In this document: piece by piece, positions 23,385-31,766 of the stretch | Numbering within the stretch: the first letter of the stretch is position 1 | How the letters are laid out: each line of letters begins with the position of its first letter | Assembly (NCBI GenBank): GCA_016871915.1 | Contig: VHBP01000015.1 | Location: 1-45,560 of the forward strand | DNA length: 45,560 bases | Direction: 5' to 3' | DNA from: Gemmatimonadota bacterium | GTDB taxonomy: Bacteria; Gemmatimonadota; Gemmatimonadetes; Gemmatimonadales; Gemmatimonadaceae | Program-made: the position numbers and the translations under genes | Notes under the pieces: model-generated | Databases searched by the model: none | What the model saw: only the letters and a program-made list of their open reading frames with translations | What the model was told of the DNA's origin: nothing

Positions 23385-24254
23385 TTACGGTGTGGCGCGC
23401 ACGAACGCGGCGATCCGGCGCACGATCTCGCTCTCAGCCCGATTGATCCGCGCGAAGGCGCCGACGCTCACCCCGTGCGTCCCGGGGACCCAGATCTCCT
23501 CGACTGGGACCTCGGCCTTCCGAAGTGCTGCCGCAAGGGAGCGCGTGTTGCGCGGATTCACCGTTCGGTCATCCTCCCCCATCACGAGGAGGGTGCGAAG
23601 CGACCGCGGGGAGACGAAGTGCACGGGGAGGGCATCGTACTCGCGCTCCGGCGGGCCAGCGAAGGTCCGCCGGAGGAGCTTCGTATCGAAAATGAAATCG
23701 TAGGGCCCGGAGAGACCCACGAACCCGCTGAGCATGGCGGGGGTCGTACCCTGCTTCGCGAGATAGCGCGCGTCGTAGGCCACGAGCGCCGCGATATGTG
23801 CCCCCGCGCTGTGCCCCATGAGCACGACGCGCGAGGTATCCCCGCCCCACTCGGCCGAGCGTGCCCGCGCATGCGTCACCGCACGCGCCACATCGTCGGC
23901 GAAATCAGGGAAGCGCGTGCCCGGCATCAAGCCGTAGTTCGGGAGGACGGCGACGAATCCCAACTGCGCCAGCGCCTCCCCCACCCAGGCGTACCCCCGC
24001 TTGTCCCCGCTCTCCCAGCTCCCGCCGTGCACGAAGATCACGACCGGAGCCGGCGTGGCCAGCGGGCGCCCGAGCGGATCGAGGGCGCGGTACACATCGT
24101 AGCGCTGGCGCGTCCCCTCACCATAGGCGACCTCGGTGCGTGGGACCTCGGCGGTCTCGATGAGGTTCGCGGCGCCGAGTTGGATGGTGGTGCAGCCCTG
24201 GAGCGCGAAGGTCGCGATCAGGGTGATCGACTGGAGTCGGGCAGGGATATGCAT
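23385..24254 (-). CDS. Alpha/beta-hydrolase esterase lipoprotein
   Basis: 289 residues. A lipoprotein signal peptide ends in ALQGC (Cys21). The hydrolase has the oxyanion motif FVHGGSW, the nucleophile elbow GHSAG, acid residue in GEDDRTV and catalytic His in GTHGVS, the order seen in carboxylesterase/kynurenine-formamidase-like enzymes. It is probably anchored in the envelope and cleaves small esters. It heads the four-gene minus-strand operon with the TspO-like, RidA and acyl-CoA dehydrogenase genes and is divergent from the beta-glucan operon, with 190 bp between. An acetyl-ester role on polysaccharides is possible because of that neighbour, but the operon membership argues otherwise. Confidence 0.88.
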   Translation of the reverse strand: MHIPARLQSITLIATFALQGCTTIQLGAANLIETAEVPRTEVAYGEGTRQRYDVYRALDPLGRPLATPAPVVIFVHGGSWESGDKRGYAWVGEALAQLGFVAVLPNYGLMPGTRFPDFADDVARAVTHARARSAEWGGDTSRVVLMGHSAGAHIAALVAYDARYLAKQGTTPAMLSGFVGLSGPYDFIFDTKLLRRTFAGPPEREYDALPVHFVSPRSLRTLLVMGEDDRTVNPRNTRSLAAALRKAEVPVEEIWVPGTHGVSVGAFARINRAESEIVRRIAAFVRATP

Positions 24255-24361
24255 GAGATGGGGCCTGAGGGAATCCTAGTCGTTTGGGCTGCTGTAACTT
24301 CGTACTCTCTGCGGGAGCGTGATGGTCAGCGGGCACGACTCCTCCCCCACGCCCCCCCACC

Positions 24362-24390
24362 TTGCGGTCGCTTCCAGGAGGTGGCACTTT
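24362..24390 (+). promoter_or_regulatory. Candidate promoter of the hydrolase-barrel/GH3 operon
   Basis: TTGCGG (24362-24367) and CACTTT (24385-24390) are 17 bases apart, and the -10 overlaps the left arm of the operator, the same arrangement as in the better promoter at 35551-35579. The -10 match is poor, so this is supported mainly by the shared geometry. Confidence 0.3.
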
Positions 24391-24409
24391 GTCCGACGAC
24401 CGAACAAAG
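24387..24409. promoter_or_regulatory. Palindromic operator, likely ROK-regulator binding site (plus-strand operon)
   Basis: Inverted repeat with arms CTTTGTcCG and CGaACAAAG around a short centre, located 35 bp before the start codon of the hydrolase-barrel gene. Eight of eleven half-site positions are symmetric. The same core, TTTGTTCG...CGAACAAA, stands before the other operon of the locus (35531-35551). The TTTGTT/AACAAA core resembles known ROK-family (XylR-type) operators, and a ROK regulator is encoded in the locus. Confidence 0.7.
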
Positions 24410-24444
24410 TAGCCGATCCCCCCTCACACGATCGAGTCGGCCTC

Positions 24445-27400
24445 ATGCGCCCAGCCCTGCTTCGGTGGTCTCTCATTGGAATGCTGGTCGCACTCCCCCT
24501 AGGGGCTCAGCCCACCGAGCCGTCGATCCAGATCAGGAAGGATGCATCGGGCACCCGACTGGAAGTCGACGGGCGACCATTCATGATCAACGGGGTCAAT
24601 TGGGACTATGTCCCGGTCGGCGAGAACTACGCCTACGCCCTCTGGACCCAGCCGGATGCCTTCATCAGGGAAGCGCTCGAGCGCGAGATGGTGCTGGTGA
24701 AGCGAATGGGAGGGAACGCGATCCGTGTATACGCGGGGATCCCCCCACGCTGGGTGCGGCACATCTACGAGACCTACGGGATCTTCACCGTCGTGAACCA
24801 TCCGTTGGGCCGGTATGGGACCACGATCGACGGCGTCTACCAGGCCCAGACGAATTACGCGGATCCCCGCGTGCGTCAAGCGATCACCGATGAGGTCATG
24901 GCCCTCGTCAACGAGTTCCGTGGCACCCCCGGACTCCTCCTCTGGCTGCTCGGGAACGAGAACAACTACGGGCTGACCTGGCGCTCGGCTGAGACGGAGG
25001 CGCTCCCCGTCGGCGAGCGGGACGCGGCACGCGCACGCTATCTCTACTCCCTCGTGGGGGAGGTCGCTCGCACGATCAAAGCGGCGGACGCCGCCCATCC
25101 TGTCGCCTTCGCGAACGGCGACCTGCAATACGTCGACCTCATCGCGCGCGAGGCCAAGGGGATCGACATCCTCGGGTCCAACGTCTATCGCGGCGCCTCC
25201 TTCCGCGACTTCTTCGACGTGGTCGCGGCAAAGCTCGATCTCCCCGTCCTCTTCACCGAATTCGGGGCTGATGCCTGGAACGCGCGCGAAGCCCGCGAGG
25301 ATGAGACGGCGCAGGCGCGGTATCTCGTCGCCCAGTGGGAGGAGATCTATGGCCACGCTGCCGGTCAGGGACCACCGGGCAACGCGATCGGAGGGTTCAC
25401 CTTCCAATGGAGTGATGGCTGGTGGAAGTTCGGGCAGGAGACGCGCCTCGACCAGCACGATGTGAACGCCTCGTGGCCCGCCGATGCCTACCCACACGAC
25501 TATGTGGCGGGCGAGAACAACATGAATGAGGAGTGGTGGGGGATCATGGCGAAGGGGCCCCCGGATGCGCGCGGATTCTTCGAGCTGCATCCCCGGGCTG
25601 CTTACTACGCGCTTCAGCGCATCCATGCCGTCGATCCGTACGGTCCTGGGGTCGACCGAGCGCGACTCCGCGCCCACTTCGCCTCGATCGACCTGATCGG
25701 CCTCACCGCCCAGGCGCGCGCCGAACGGGCCGCGGCCGATGGCGACCAGAGCCCGGTCCGCGTCAAGGGGATGCGACTCGAACTCACCTCCTTCTCGACG
25801 GGTGGGGCACGCATCCGGACCCCGACGTCGAGTGCCCCGAGTGCGACCGATCGCCCGGCCTTCACGGGATTCGATCGGATGGAGTCGTACTTCGTGGAAT
25901 TCGAGGCGAAACCATCACCACGCCTCCAGGCGACCCTCGCGGTGAATGTCCTCGGCCACGTGGCCGAGAACCCGATCGATGAGATCTTTTATGAGAACCG
26001 CGGACGTCAGCGGACCCTGGGCCTCGCGGATGGTGGAGCCCTCCCGACGGATGGTGTCGAGCGGCTCAAGGTCTACCGCGCTCATGTCTCATGGGATGCC
26101 CCGACCTTCCGCCTCGAGGCCTTCCATCGGTCCGGGCACTATCACTGGGGCTACGAGGGGGACTTCTTCGGGGTGTACCGCGAGGCGAACTACGGTCGCA
26201 ACATCGACATCTACAATGCCGTCGCGCCGACCGGGCTGGAGCTCACCGGCAAGCGGCAACTGACCGGCCTTTCGGTGGCGGTCGGCCCCGAACTCTGGTG
26301 GGGCGCGAATCCGGCCGCGCTCGTGAAGTATCGGCGTCAGATCGCAGGGATCGACGTGACGGGCCTCATCCATGAGGACCTCGCGCGGATCCCCGTGGGG
26401 TCGACGACAAGTTCCCTCGCCATCCCACTCCCTCCGACACGGCGCGTCTCGCTCGCACTCGCCACCACGCTCGGCGGGATCGGTCTCGAGGCCGGTGGGA
26501 TCTGGGCGGGGTCGACCCGTGTGGGGGAGACCTTCCAGTATGTCGAGGGGACCCCGGGGAACTACCAGGTCCTGCAGGATGTGATCCGCCCGAGTGACAC
26601 CTTCGGCGCCAAGGCGAAGGTCACGCTAACACGTGGTCGAGTGAATTGGTACGCGCAGGGCGCGGTCATGGGACTCGTCGCCGACGGCGGACCGACCGCG
26701 GTGCAGACCTTCACCGGCTGGTGGCTCCGCGACACGGGGATGAGCAACCAGTGGAACGCCATGTCGGGGATCACCTACACGATCGGGGCCTTGCAGATCG
26801 CGCCCAATGTGTTGGTGCAAGCCCCGCTGATCGGCCCGATGCCGAGCGATGCCCCCGCCCCGGCCCGGCTGCGGAACGTGCTGCGCGACCCGTTCGTGGT
26901 GCGTGGTAATCGCGAGATGGCCGCCGGCGAACTCGTCCTGACCTGGGATCCGACGCCCGCCACCTGGATGTATCAGTGGGACAATGACGTGCGCGAGGAT
27001 GCCCGGTTCGCCGCGAGTCTCGCGTATACCTACAAGCATCTGCCGACGGGGATGGACGCGGCGATCGGCATCCTCGGGGATGGACGGACCCCGTTCGCCT
27101 TCCCCGCGTCGACCCCCGCTCGTGATCTGTGGGAGGTGCGCCTGCGCACCGTCGCGCGTGTCGGAAGCGACATCCGCGTGATCGCCAACCTCTACGGCGG
27201 CACCGCAGAGCCGAATGGGAATAGCCAGCGACTCGTCTCGCGTGCCGGCGGGGATCTTCGGCTCGTGACCGGTCCCATGAAGGTCATGGGGGCGATCCGC
27301 TTCAATGACTTCGGACCGTACGACTATCACCGCGACTTCAATCTCACCTTCCCCGCGCAGTACTTGGCGGATGTCGCGTACGTGCTCGGCAAGCCCCAGT

Positions 27401-27588
27401 GGTTCGATCTGCCGGAGACCAAGCTTGGCCTGCGCGGCACCTATCGCACCCTCGATCGCTACTCCCCGCGGTACTGTCCGGTTCGGGTTGCCAACGCGAT
27501 CGGCGACCAGGTCTGCGACGGCACGGCCCCGGGTTATCCCCTCGGACGGGAGTGGGAGATTCGCTCCTACCTGACGGTGGCCTGGTGA
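24445..27588 (+). CDS. Exported clan-A glycoside hydrolase fused to a C-terminal outer-membrane-like beta-barrel
   Basis: 1047 residues. A signal peptide (about 1-22, ending LPLGAQ) is followed by a TIM-barrel hydrolase (about 35-430). Typical clan-A signs are GVNWDY and GGNAIRVYAGIP near the start, the acid/base Glu in LLGNEN (E172) and the nucleophile Glu in LFTEFGADAW (E272). It resembles GH2/GH5 barrels and GH72-type glucanosyltransferases without matching one exactly. From about 440 to the end the chain has alternating polar/hydrophobic strands rich in Tyr, Trp, Gly and Arg and ends in an aromatic residue (SYLTVAW), as an outer-membrane barrel would. I infer a surface enzyme carried by its own barrel. 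First gene of the operon with GH3, operator directly upstream. ATG 24445 is chosen because the signal peptide starts there. Confidence 0.75.
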   Translation: MRPALLRWSLIGMLVALPLGAQPTEPSIQIRKDASGTRLEVDGRPFMINGVNWDYVPVGENYAYALWTQPDAFIREALEREMVLVKRMGGNAIRVYAGIPPRWVRHIYETYGIFTVVNHPLGRYGTTIDGVYQAQTNYADPRVRQAITDEVMALVNEFRGTPGLLLWLLGNENNYGLTWRSAETEALPVGERDAARARYLYSLVGEVARTIKAADAAHPVAFANGDLQYVDLIAREAKGIDILGSNVYRGASFRDFFDVVAAKLDLPVLFTEFGADAWNAREAREDETAQARYLVAQWEEIYGHAAGQGPPGNAIGGFTFQWSDGWWKFGQETRLDQHDVNASWPADAYPHDYVAGENNMNEEWWGIMAKGPPDARGFFELHPRAAYYALQRIHAVDPYGPGVDRARLRAHFASIDLIGLTAQARAERAAADGDQSPVRVKGMRLELTSFSTGGARIRTPTSSAPSATDRPAFTGFDRMESYFVEFEAKPSPRLQATLAVNVLGHVAENPIDEIFYENRGRQRTLGLADGGALPTDGVERLKVYRAHVSWDAPTFRLEAFHRSGHYHWGYEGDFFGVYREANYGRNIDIYNAVAPTGLELTGKRQLTGLSVAVGPELWWGANPAALVKYRRQIAGIDVTGLIHEDLARIPVGSTTSSLAIPLPPTRRVSLALATTLGGIGLEAGGIWAGSTRVGETFQYVEGTPGNYQVLQDVIRPSDTFGAKAKVTLTRGRVNWYAQGAVMGLVADGGPTAVQTFTGWWLRDTGMSNQWNAMSGITYTIGALQIAPNVLVQAPLIGPMPSDAPAPARLRNVLRDPFVVRGNREMAAGELVLTWDPTPATWMYQWDNDVREDARFAASLAYTYKHLPTGMDAAIGILGDGRTPFAFPASTPARDLWEVRLRTVARVGSDIRVIANLYGGTAEPNGNSQRLVSRAGGDLRLVTGPMKVMGAIRFNDFGPYDYHRDFNLTFPAQYLADVAYVLGKPQWFDLPETKLGLRGTYRTLDRYSPRYCPVRVANAIGDQVCDGTAPGYPLGREWEIRSYLTVAW

Positions 27589-29402
27589 GCGCCCCGACCC
27601 TGCCCCAGCCCAGCGCCGCCCAGGTGGAGGCGCGCGTAGACACGTTGCTCGGTCGGATGCGGCTCGCGGAGAAGCTCGGCCAGATGATCATGGGTGAGCG
27701 CGCCTCGACGACCCCTGAGGACGTCCGCGCGTATCACCTCGGCGCCGTCCTGAGTGGCTCCGGATCGGTGCCCGGTGAGAATCGTCCCGCCGATTGGGTC
27801 GCACTCAACGACGCCCTCTGGGTGGCGTCCACTGATGAGGCGGACGGACGTACTCCGGTCCCGCTCATGTACGCGGTCGACGCGGTGCATGGGCATGCGA
27901 ATGTGCGGGGAGCGACGATCTTCCCGCATCAGATCGGCCTCGGGGCCACGCGTGACCCGCAGCTCGTCGCCCGGATCGCACGGATCGTCGCGCGCGAGAT
28001 CCTCGCCACGGGACTCGACTGGAACTTCGCCCCGACCCTCGCGGTGGCTCGGCACGTCTATTGGGGACGCACCTACGAGAGCTTCTCCGATGACCCGTCC
28101 CTCGTGGCGACCTTCGCGGAACACTTCGTGCATGGGATACAAGGGACGCTGCGTGACGATGGCGTGCTCGCCTGTGCCAAACATTGGATCGGGGATGGCG
28201 CGACCTTCCAGGGGATCGATCAAGGCGATGCGCAGGTCACCGAAGCGGAGCTCCAGCGCACGCACCTGCCGCCATACCTCGCTGCCCTCCGCGCCAACGT
28301 TCAGACGGTGATGGTGTCGTTCAACAGCTGGAATGGGACCAAGTGCCATGCGCATCCTTACCTGCTGACCGAGGTCTTGAAGGGACGACTCGGATTCAGC
28401 GGCCTCGTCGTCAGCGACTGGGATGGGGTCGATCAGGTGGCCGAGGGCCTGGATGCGGCGATCGTGCTCTCCGTGAATGCGGGGGTCGACATGATCATGT
28501 GCGCGGCGGATTGGCGTCGTCGTCTTGACGGACTACAGCGCGCGGTCGAGCGTGGCGAGATCCCCCTCGCGCGCATTGACGACGCCGTCCGCCGGATCCT
28601 TCGGGTCAAGGTGCGATCGGGACTCGTGGACCGTGCCCGTCCGAGCGCCCGGCCCTGGGCCCTCAGCGAGACCTTTGGCAGTGCGGCCCATCGCGCGGTC
28701 GCCCGGGAAGCGGCCCGTCGCTCCCTCGTCCTCCTCAAGCATGAGGGAGCGACGCTTCCGCTCCAGCGGACCCAGCGGATCGTGGTCGCCGGCAAGCATG
28801 CCGACGACGTGAGTCATCAGTGCGGGGGGTTCAGCGCCGCCTGGCAGGGAACGCATGGCAACGAGGCGATCGAGGGGGGCACGTCGATCTGGCAGGCCAT
28901 CCGCGCGATCGCCCCAGCGGCTACCCTCAGTGTGGATGGGAGTGCCGCTGATCCAGCGGCACATGATGTCGCGGTCGTGGTGATCGGCGAGCTGCCGTAC
29001 GCCGAGGGGATGGGGGACATCCGTCCGGGGGGGCGAATCACTCCCCCGCTCCCCGGTGGGCTCCGCACCGCCAATCTGGAACCATACGGCTCCACCTTGG
29101 AGCTCGCGACGCGCCATCCTGAGGACCTCGCGGTGATCTCTGCCCTCCGGGCGAAGGGGATCCCCGTGGTGACCGTGCTCCTCTCGGGACGTCCCCTGCT
29201 CGTCGATCGTGAGCTCGCGGCGTCGCAGGCCTTCGTCGCCGCGTGGCTCCCAGGATCGGAGGGAGCTGGGATCACCGATGTGTTGTTTGGTGATCACGAC
29301 TTCGAGGGGACACTCCCCTTTCCTTGGCCTGCCGCGGCGCCGAGCCCCGACGGGGTCGCTCCCGCGCGCTTCCCGCGCGGGTTCGGTCGCACCTACCGCT
29401 GA
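27585..29402 (+). CDS. Glycoside hydrolase family 3 beta-glucosidase (cytoplasmic)
   Basis: 605 residues. The N-terminal barrel domain has DWNFAPTLAVARHVYWGRTYESFSDDP in shortened family form, the conserved Lys-His in ACAKHWIGDG (K199-H200) and the nucleophile Asp in VVSDWDG (D278). The C-terminal sandwich domain (about 385-605) has VVIGELPYAEG and ends in FPRGFGRTYR, without the Fn3 domain of longer members. It is closest in build to exo-acting beta-1,3/1,4-glucosidases. The GTG start (27585) overlaps the stop of the hydrolase-barrel gene by four bases. No signal peptide is seen, so it should split imported gluco-oligosaccharides to glucose in the cytoplasm (or be exported by another route). 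It converges on the symporter gene, 21 bp away. Confidence 0.93.
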   Translation: MSAPTLPQPSAAQVEARVDTLLGRMRLAEKLGQMIMGERASTTPEDVRAYHLGAVLSGSGSVPGENRPADWVALNDALWVASTDEADGRTPVPLMYAVDAVHGHANVRGATIFPHQIGLGATRDPQLVARIARIVAREILATGLDWNFAPTLAVARHVYWGRTYESFSDDPSLVATFAEHFVHGIQGTLRDDGVLACAKHWIGDGATFQGIDQGDAQVTEAELQRTHLPPYLAALRANVQTVMVSFNSWNGTKCHAHPYLLTEVLKGRLGFSGLVVSDWDGVDQVAEGLDAAIVLSVNAGVDMIMCAADWRRRLDGLQRAVERGEIPLARIDDAVRRILRVKVRSGLVDRARPSARPWALSETFGSAAHRAVAREAARRSLVLLKHEGATLPLQRTQRIVVAGKHADDVSHQCGGFSAAWQGTHGNEAIEGGTSIWQAIRAIAPAATLSVDGSAADPAAHDVAVVVIGELPYAEGMGDIRPGGRITPPLPGGLRTANLEPYGSTLELATRHPEDLAVISALRAKGIPVVTVLLSGRPLLVDRELAASQAFVAAWLPGSEGAGITDVLFGDHDFEGTLPFPWPAAAPSPDGVAPARFPRGFGRTYR

Positions 29403-29423
29403 TTCGCGAGGGGAAGCGACGCG

Positions 29424-30962
29424 CTACGCCACCGTGGCGCGGCGCCGCTCAAGCTCGGTGCGAACCTCATAGGCGCGTGCCTCGGTCAGCGGGTAGTCCC
29501 ACATGATCCAGATCGCGAGCCCCGAGGCGAGGAAGGGGATCCAGACATCGGCGAGTCGCAGCAGAGAGAGCGTCTGGGCGGACTGGGCCCCACCGAGGGC
29601 GACATCGAACCCGGTGGCATTCAGGATCAGCCCACCCGCCGCGAGGGCGACCGCCATCCCGACCTTCACCACCCACCAGAAGATCGAGCCGAACATCCCT
29701 TCGCGGCGGCGCTGGGTCTCGAGTTCATCGGTGTCGACGACATCGGCCATCATCGCCCCCATCAGGGTGAAGAGGCCGCCGAGCCCGAAGGCGAGGAGTG
29801 GCGCCGGGACGAGGACGAGCCACGGCCGGGCCGGATCGTAACAGACCCACTTGAGCGCATACCCGACCATCGAGAGCCCCGTCGAGACGAAGAACGCGCG
29901 CTGCTTCCCGATCCGCGTCGCGAGCCAGGTGATAAAGGCGATCACCCCGAAGGTGGAGATCGCACCGAGGGTCCCCGCGTACCCGGTATAGCGCGCCCCC
30001 AGCTCCTGATCCCCACCGAACACATAGTAGATCACCACGTACGACTGGAACGACGAGATCATGATGAAGCCGTTGAACACCAGGAAGGTCGCCAGACACA
30101 GCCGTCGGAAGGGACGGGTGCGCAGGGTGACGGCGAAGCCGTGGAAGAAGGTGCGCGCCTGCCGACGGACAGCCGACCACCCCACGGGCGCGGCATCCTC
30201 GACCGGTGACGCCGCTGGCCGTGCGGTCGCTGGCAGGAGCCGCTCGCGCAGGACGATCGCCGGGATGATGCCCACCGCGCAGGCGACGACCCCCACCGCG
30301 ATGGCCAGACCGCGCGCTCCCTCCGCGGGCGTGGCGAACCACGTGGGATTCGTCATGATCCAGAGGAACCAGGGGGAGACGATGTAGGCGAGCTGCGCGA
30401 TGAAGTTCTGCACCCCCATGAGTCGCGTCCGCTCATGGTAATCCGGGGTCAGCTCGTAGCCGAGGGCGACCCACGGCGTCGCGAAGATCGTATAGCCGAC
30501 ATAGAAGACGGTGGATCCGATCGTGAAGTACCAGAAGTACCAGAGCTCGCTCTTCCCCACCGGGAGGAGCCAGAGGAGCGCGAACGAGACGCCCGAGAAG
30601 AGCGCGCCGATGAAGATGTAGGGTCGCCGTCGCCCCCAGCGGGAGCGGGTGCCATCCGAGATGAAGCCCATCAGCGGATCGGTGAGGGCATCCGTCACGC
30701 GCGGGATCGCACTGGCCAGCCCCACCAACGCGGGATTCATACCGAAGCCCAGATTGAGGATGATGAGCATCCCACCGATCGCTGCGGCGAGGGTGTTGTT
30801 CACGAACCCGCCGAGCCCGTACGCGAGCTTATGCGAGAAGGGGATGCGGTCCGCCGGCGCCGTCACATGCCGGAGGGCCCTCTCCGGATCGGTGCCACGG
30901 CTCAGCCGCGTGTGCCACGCGGCAAGGGCGAGGCGGAACCAGCCGGGACGACGGCCGCTCAT
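29424..30962 (-). CDS. Glycoside-pentoside-hexuronide (GPH) type MFS sugar symporter
   Basis: 512 residues. After a 45-residue cytoplasmic leader with many Arg, twelve hydrophobic segments follow, starting at KLAYGLGGFVNNTLAAAIGG, a typical opening of GPH:cation symporters, and including ALTDPLMGFISDGTRSRWGRRRPYIF, the conserved loop 2-3 motif. Such carriers bring in mono- or disaccharides with protons or sodium ions. Its ATG overlaps the stop of the GH16 gene by four bases. In this locus it should carry the glucose-oligomers released by the GH16 and hydrolase-barrel enzymes to the cytoplasmic GH3 enzyme. Last gene of the minus-strand operon. Confidence 0.88.
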   Translation of the reverse strand: MSGRRPGWFRLALAAWHTRLSRGTDPERALRHVTAPADRIPFSHKLAYGLGGFVNNTLAAAIGGMLIILNLGFGMNPALVGLASAIPRVTDALTDPLMGFISDGTRSRWGRRRPYIFIGALFSGVSFALLWLLPVGKSELWYFWYFTIGSTVFYVGYTIFATPWVALGYELTPDYHERTRLMGVQNFIAQLAYIVSPWFLWIMTNPTWFATPAEGARGLAIAVGVVACAVGIIPAIVLRERLLPATARPAASPVEDAAPVGWSAVRRQARTFFHGFAVTLRTRPFRRLCLATFLVFNGFIMISSFQSYVVIYYVFGGDQELGARYTGYAGTLGAISTFGVIAFITWLATRIGKQRAFFVSTGLSMVGYALKWVCYDPARPWLVLVPAPLLAFGLGGLFTLMGAMMADVVDTDELETQRRREGMFGSIFWWVVKVGMAVALAAGGLILNATGFDVALGGAQSAQTLSLLRLADVWIPFLASGLAIWIMWDYPLTEARAYEVRTELERRRATVA

Positions 30963-31747
30963 CGGCGCTCCTGGAAGACGCGAACCCAATCGATGGTCAG
31001 GGTCTGCGGGAAGACGGTGGAGGCATCCGGTGCGCCGACGAAGCCCCCTCCGACCGCAAGGTTGAGGATGAGGAAGAACTCGTGGTCGAAGACCCACGGG
31101 CCGGGCTGATCTCCCTTGGCGACGACGTGATAGAGCCTTTCATCGAGGTAGAATCGGATCTCCCGCGGGGTCCAGTCCGCTCGGTAGACGTGGAAGTCCT
31201 CATCGAGCCGGCCCGTCGGGAGGGTGTAGCGCCGCGTGAGCGATGCCCCTCCTGAGTAGCCTGGCCCATGGACGCTCGCGAGCACCACCGAGGGTTCTTG
31301 ACCGCGGTACTCCATCACATCGATCTCACCGGCGCGAGGCCACCCGACCGCCGGGAAATCCGCCCCGAGCAGCCAGAACGCGGGCCAGAGCCCACGCCCC
31401 GTAGGCAGCTTCATCCGCGCCTCGAATCGCCCGTACTGGAACTGGCGTCGCCCCAGCGTCTTGAGTCGAGCGGAGGTGTACTCACGATTCAGATACGCCT
31501 CGCGTCGGGCCGTGATGACCAGATGCCCCGCGCCATCGAGGGCGGCATTGGTGCGCCGATCCGTGTCGAACTCCAACTGCGCATTCCCCCAGTCGGTCCC
31601 GATGTCGGCGACCCACGAGGTCGGATCGGGGGCGGATCCCGCTGGTCCGTCGAATTCATCCGACCAGACGAGCGTATAGGTCGGGGCCGTGGCCCCGGTG
31701 CAGCCGCTGAACAAGAGCGCGAGCCCCAGCACACGAAAGGATGGCAT
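30959..31747 (-). CDS. Glycoside hydrolase family 16 endo-beta-glucanase (laminarinase-like) lipoprotein
   Basis: 262 residues. A lipoprotein signal peptide ends in LFSGC (Cys16). The catalytic motif GEIDVMEY (E141, D143, E146) with the extra Met of the beta-bulge, and WSDEFDG, WPAFWLLG and WPRAGEID around it, are those of GH16 laminarinases and related beta-1,3(4)-glucanases. It should cut beta-glucan chains from the cell surface or periplasm. ATG 31747 is chosen because the signal peptide starts there; the open frame upstream overlaps the ROK gene. It is 19 bp downstream of the ROK stop and overlaps the symporter start. Endo-1,3 action is inferred from family resemblance. Confidence 0.93.
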   Translation of the reverse strand: MPSFRVLGLALLFSGCTGATAPTYTLVWSDEFDGPAGSAPDPTSWVADIGTDWGNAQLEFDTDRRTNAALDGAGHLVITARREAYLNREYTSARLKTLGRRQFQYGRFEARMKLPTGRGLWPAFWLLGADFPAVGWPRAGEIDVMEYRGQEPSVVLASVHGPGYSGGASLTRRYTLPTGRLDEDFHVYRADWTPREIRFYLDERLYHVVAKGDQPGPWVFDHEFFLILNLAVGGGFVGAPDASTVFPQTLTIDWVRVFQERR

Positions 31748-31766
31748 GACGGTCCGATGGGAGGGG

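Noticed and set aside
24387-24409. Reading the palindrome as a terminator of an upstream gene
   Set aside because: The flanking genes are divergent, so no transcript ends here, and the same palindrome overlaps a promoter at 35531-35551.
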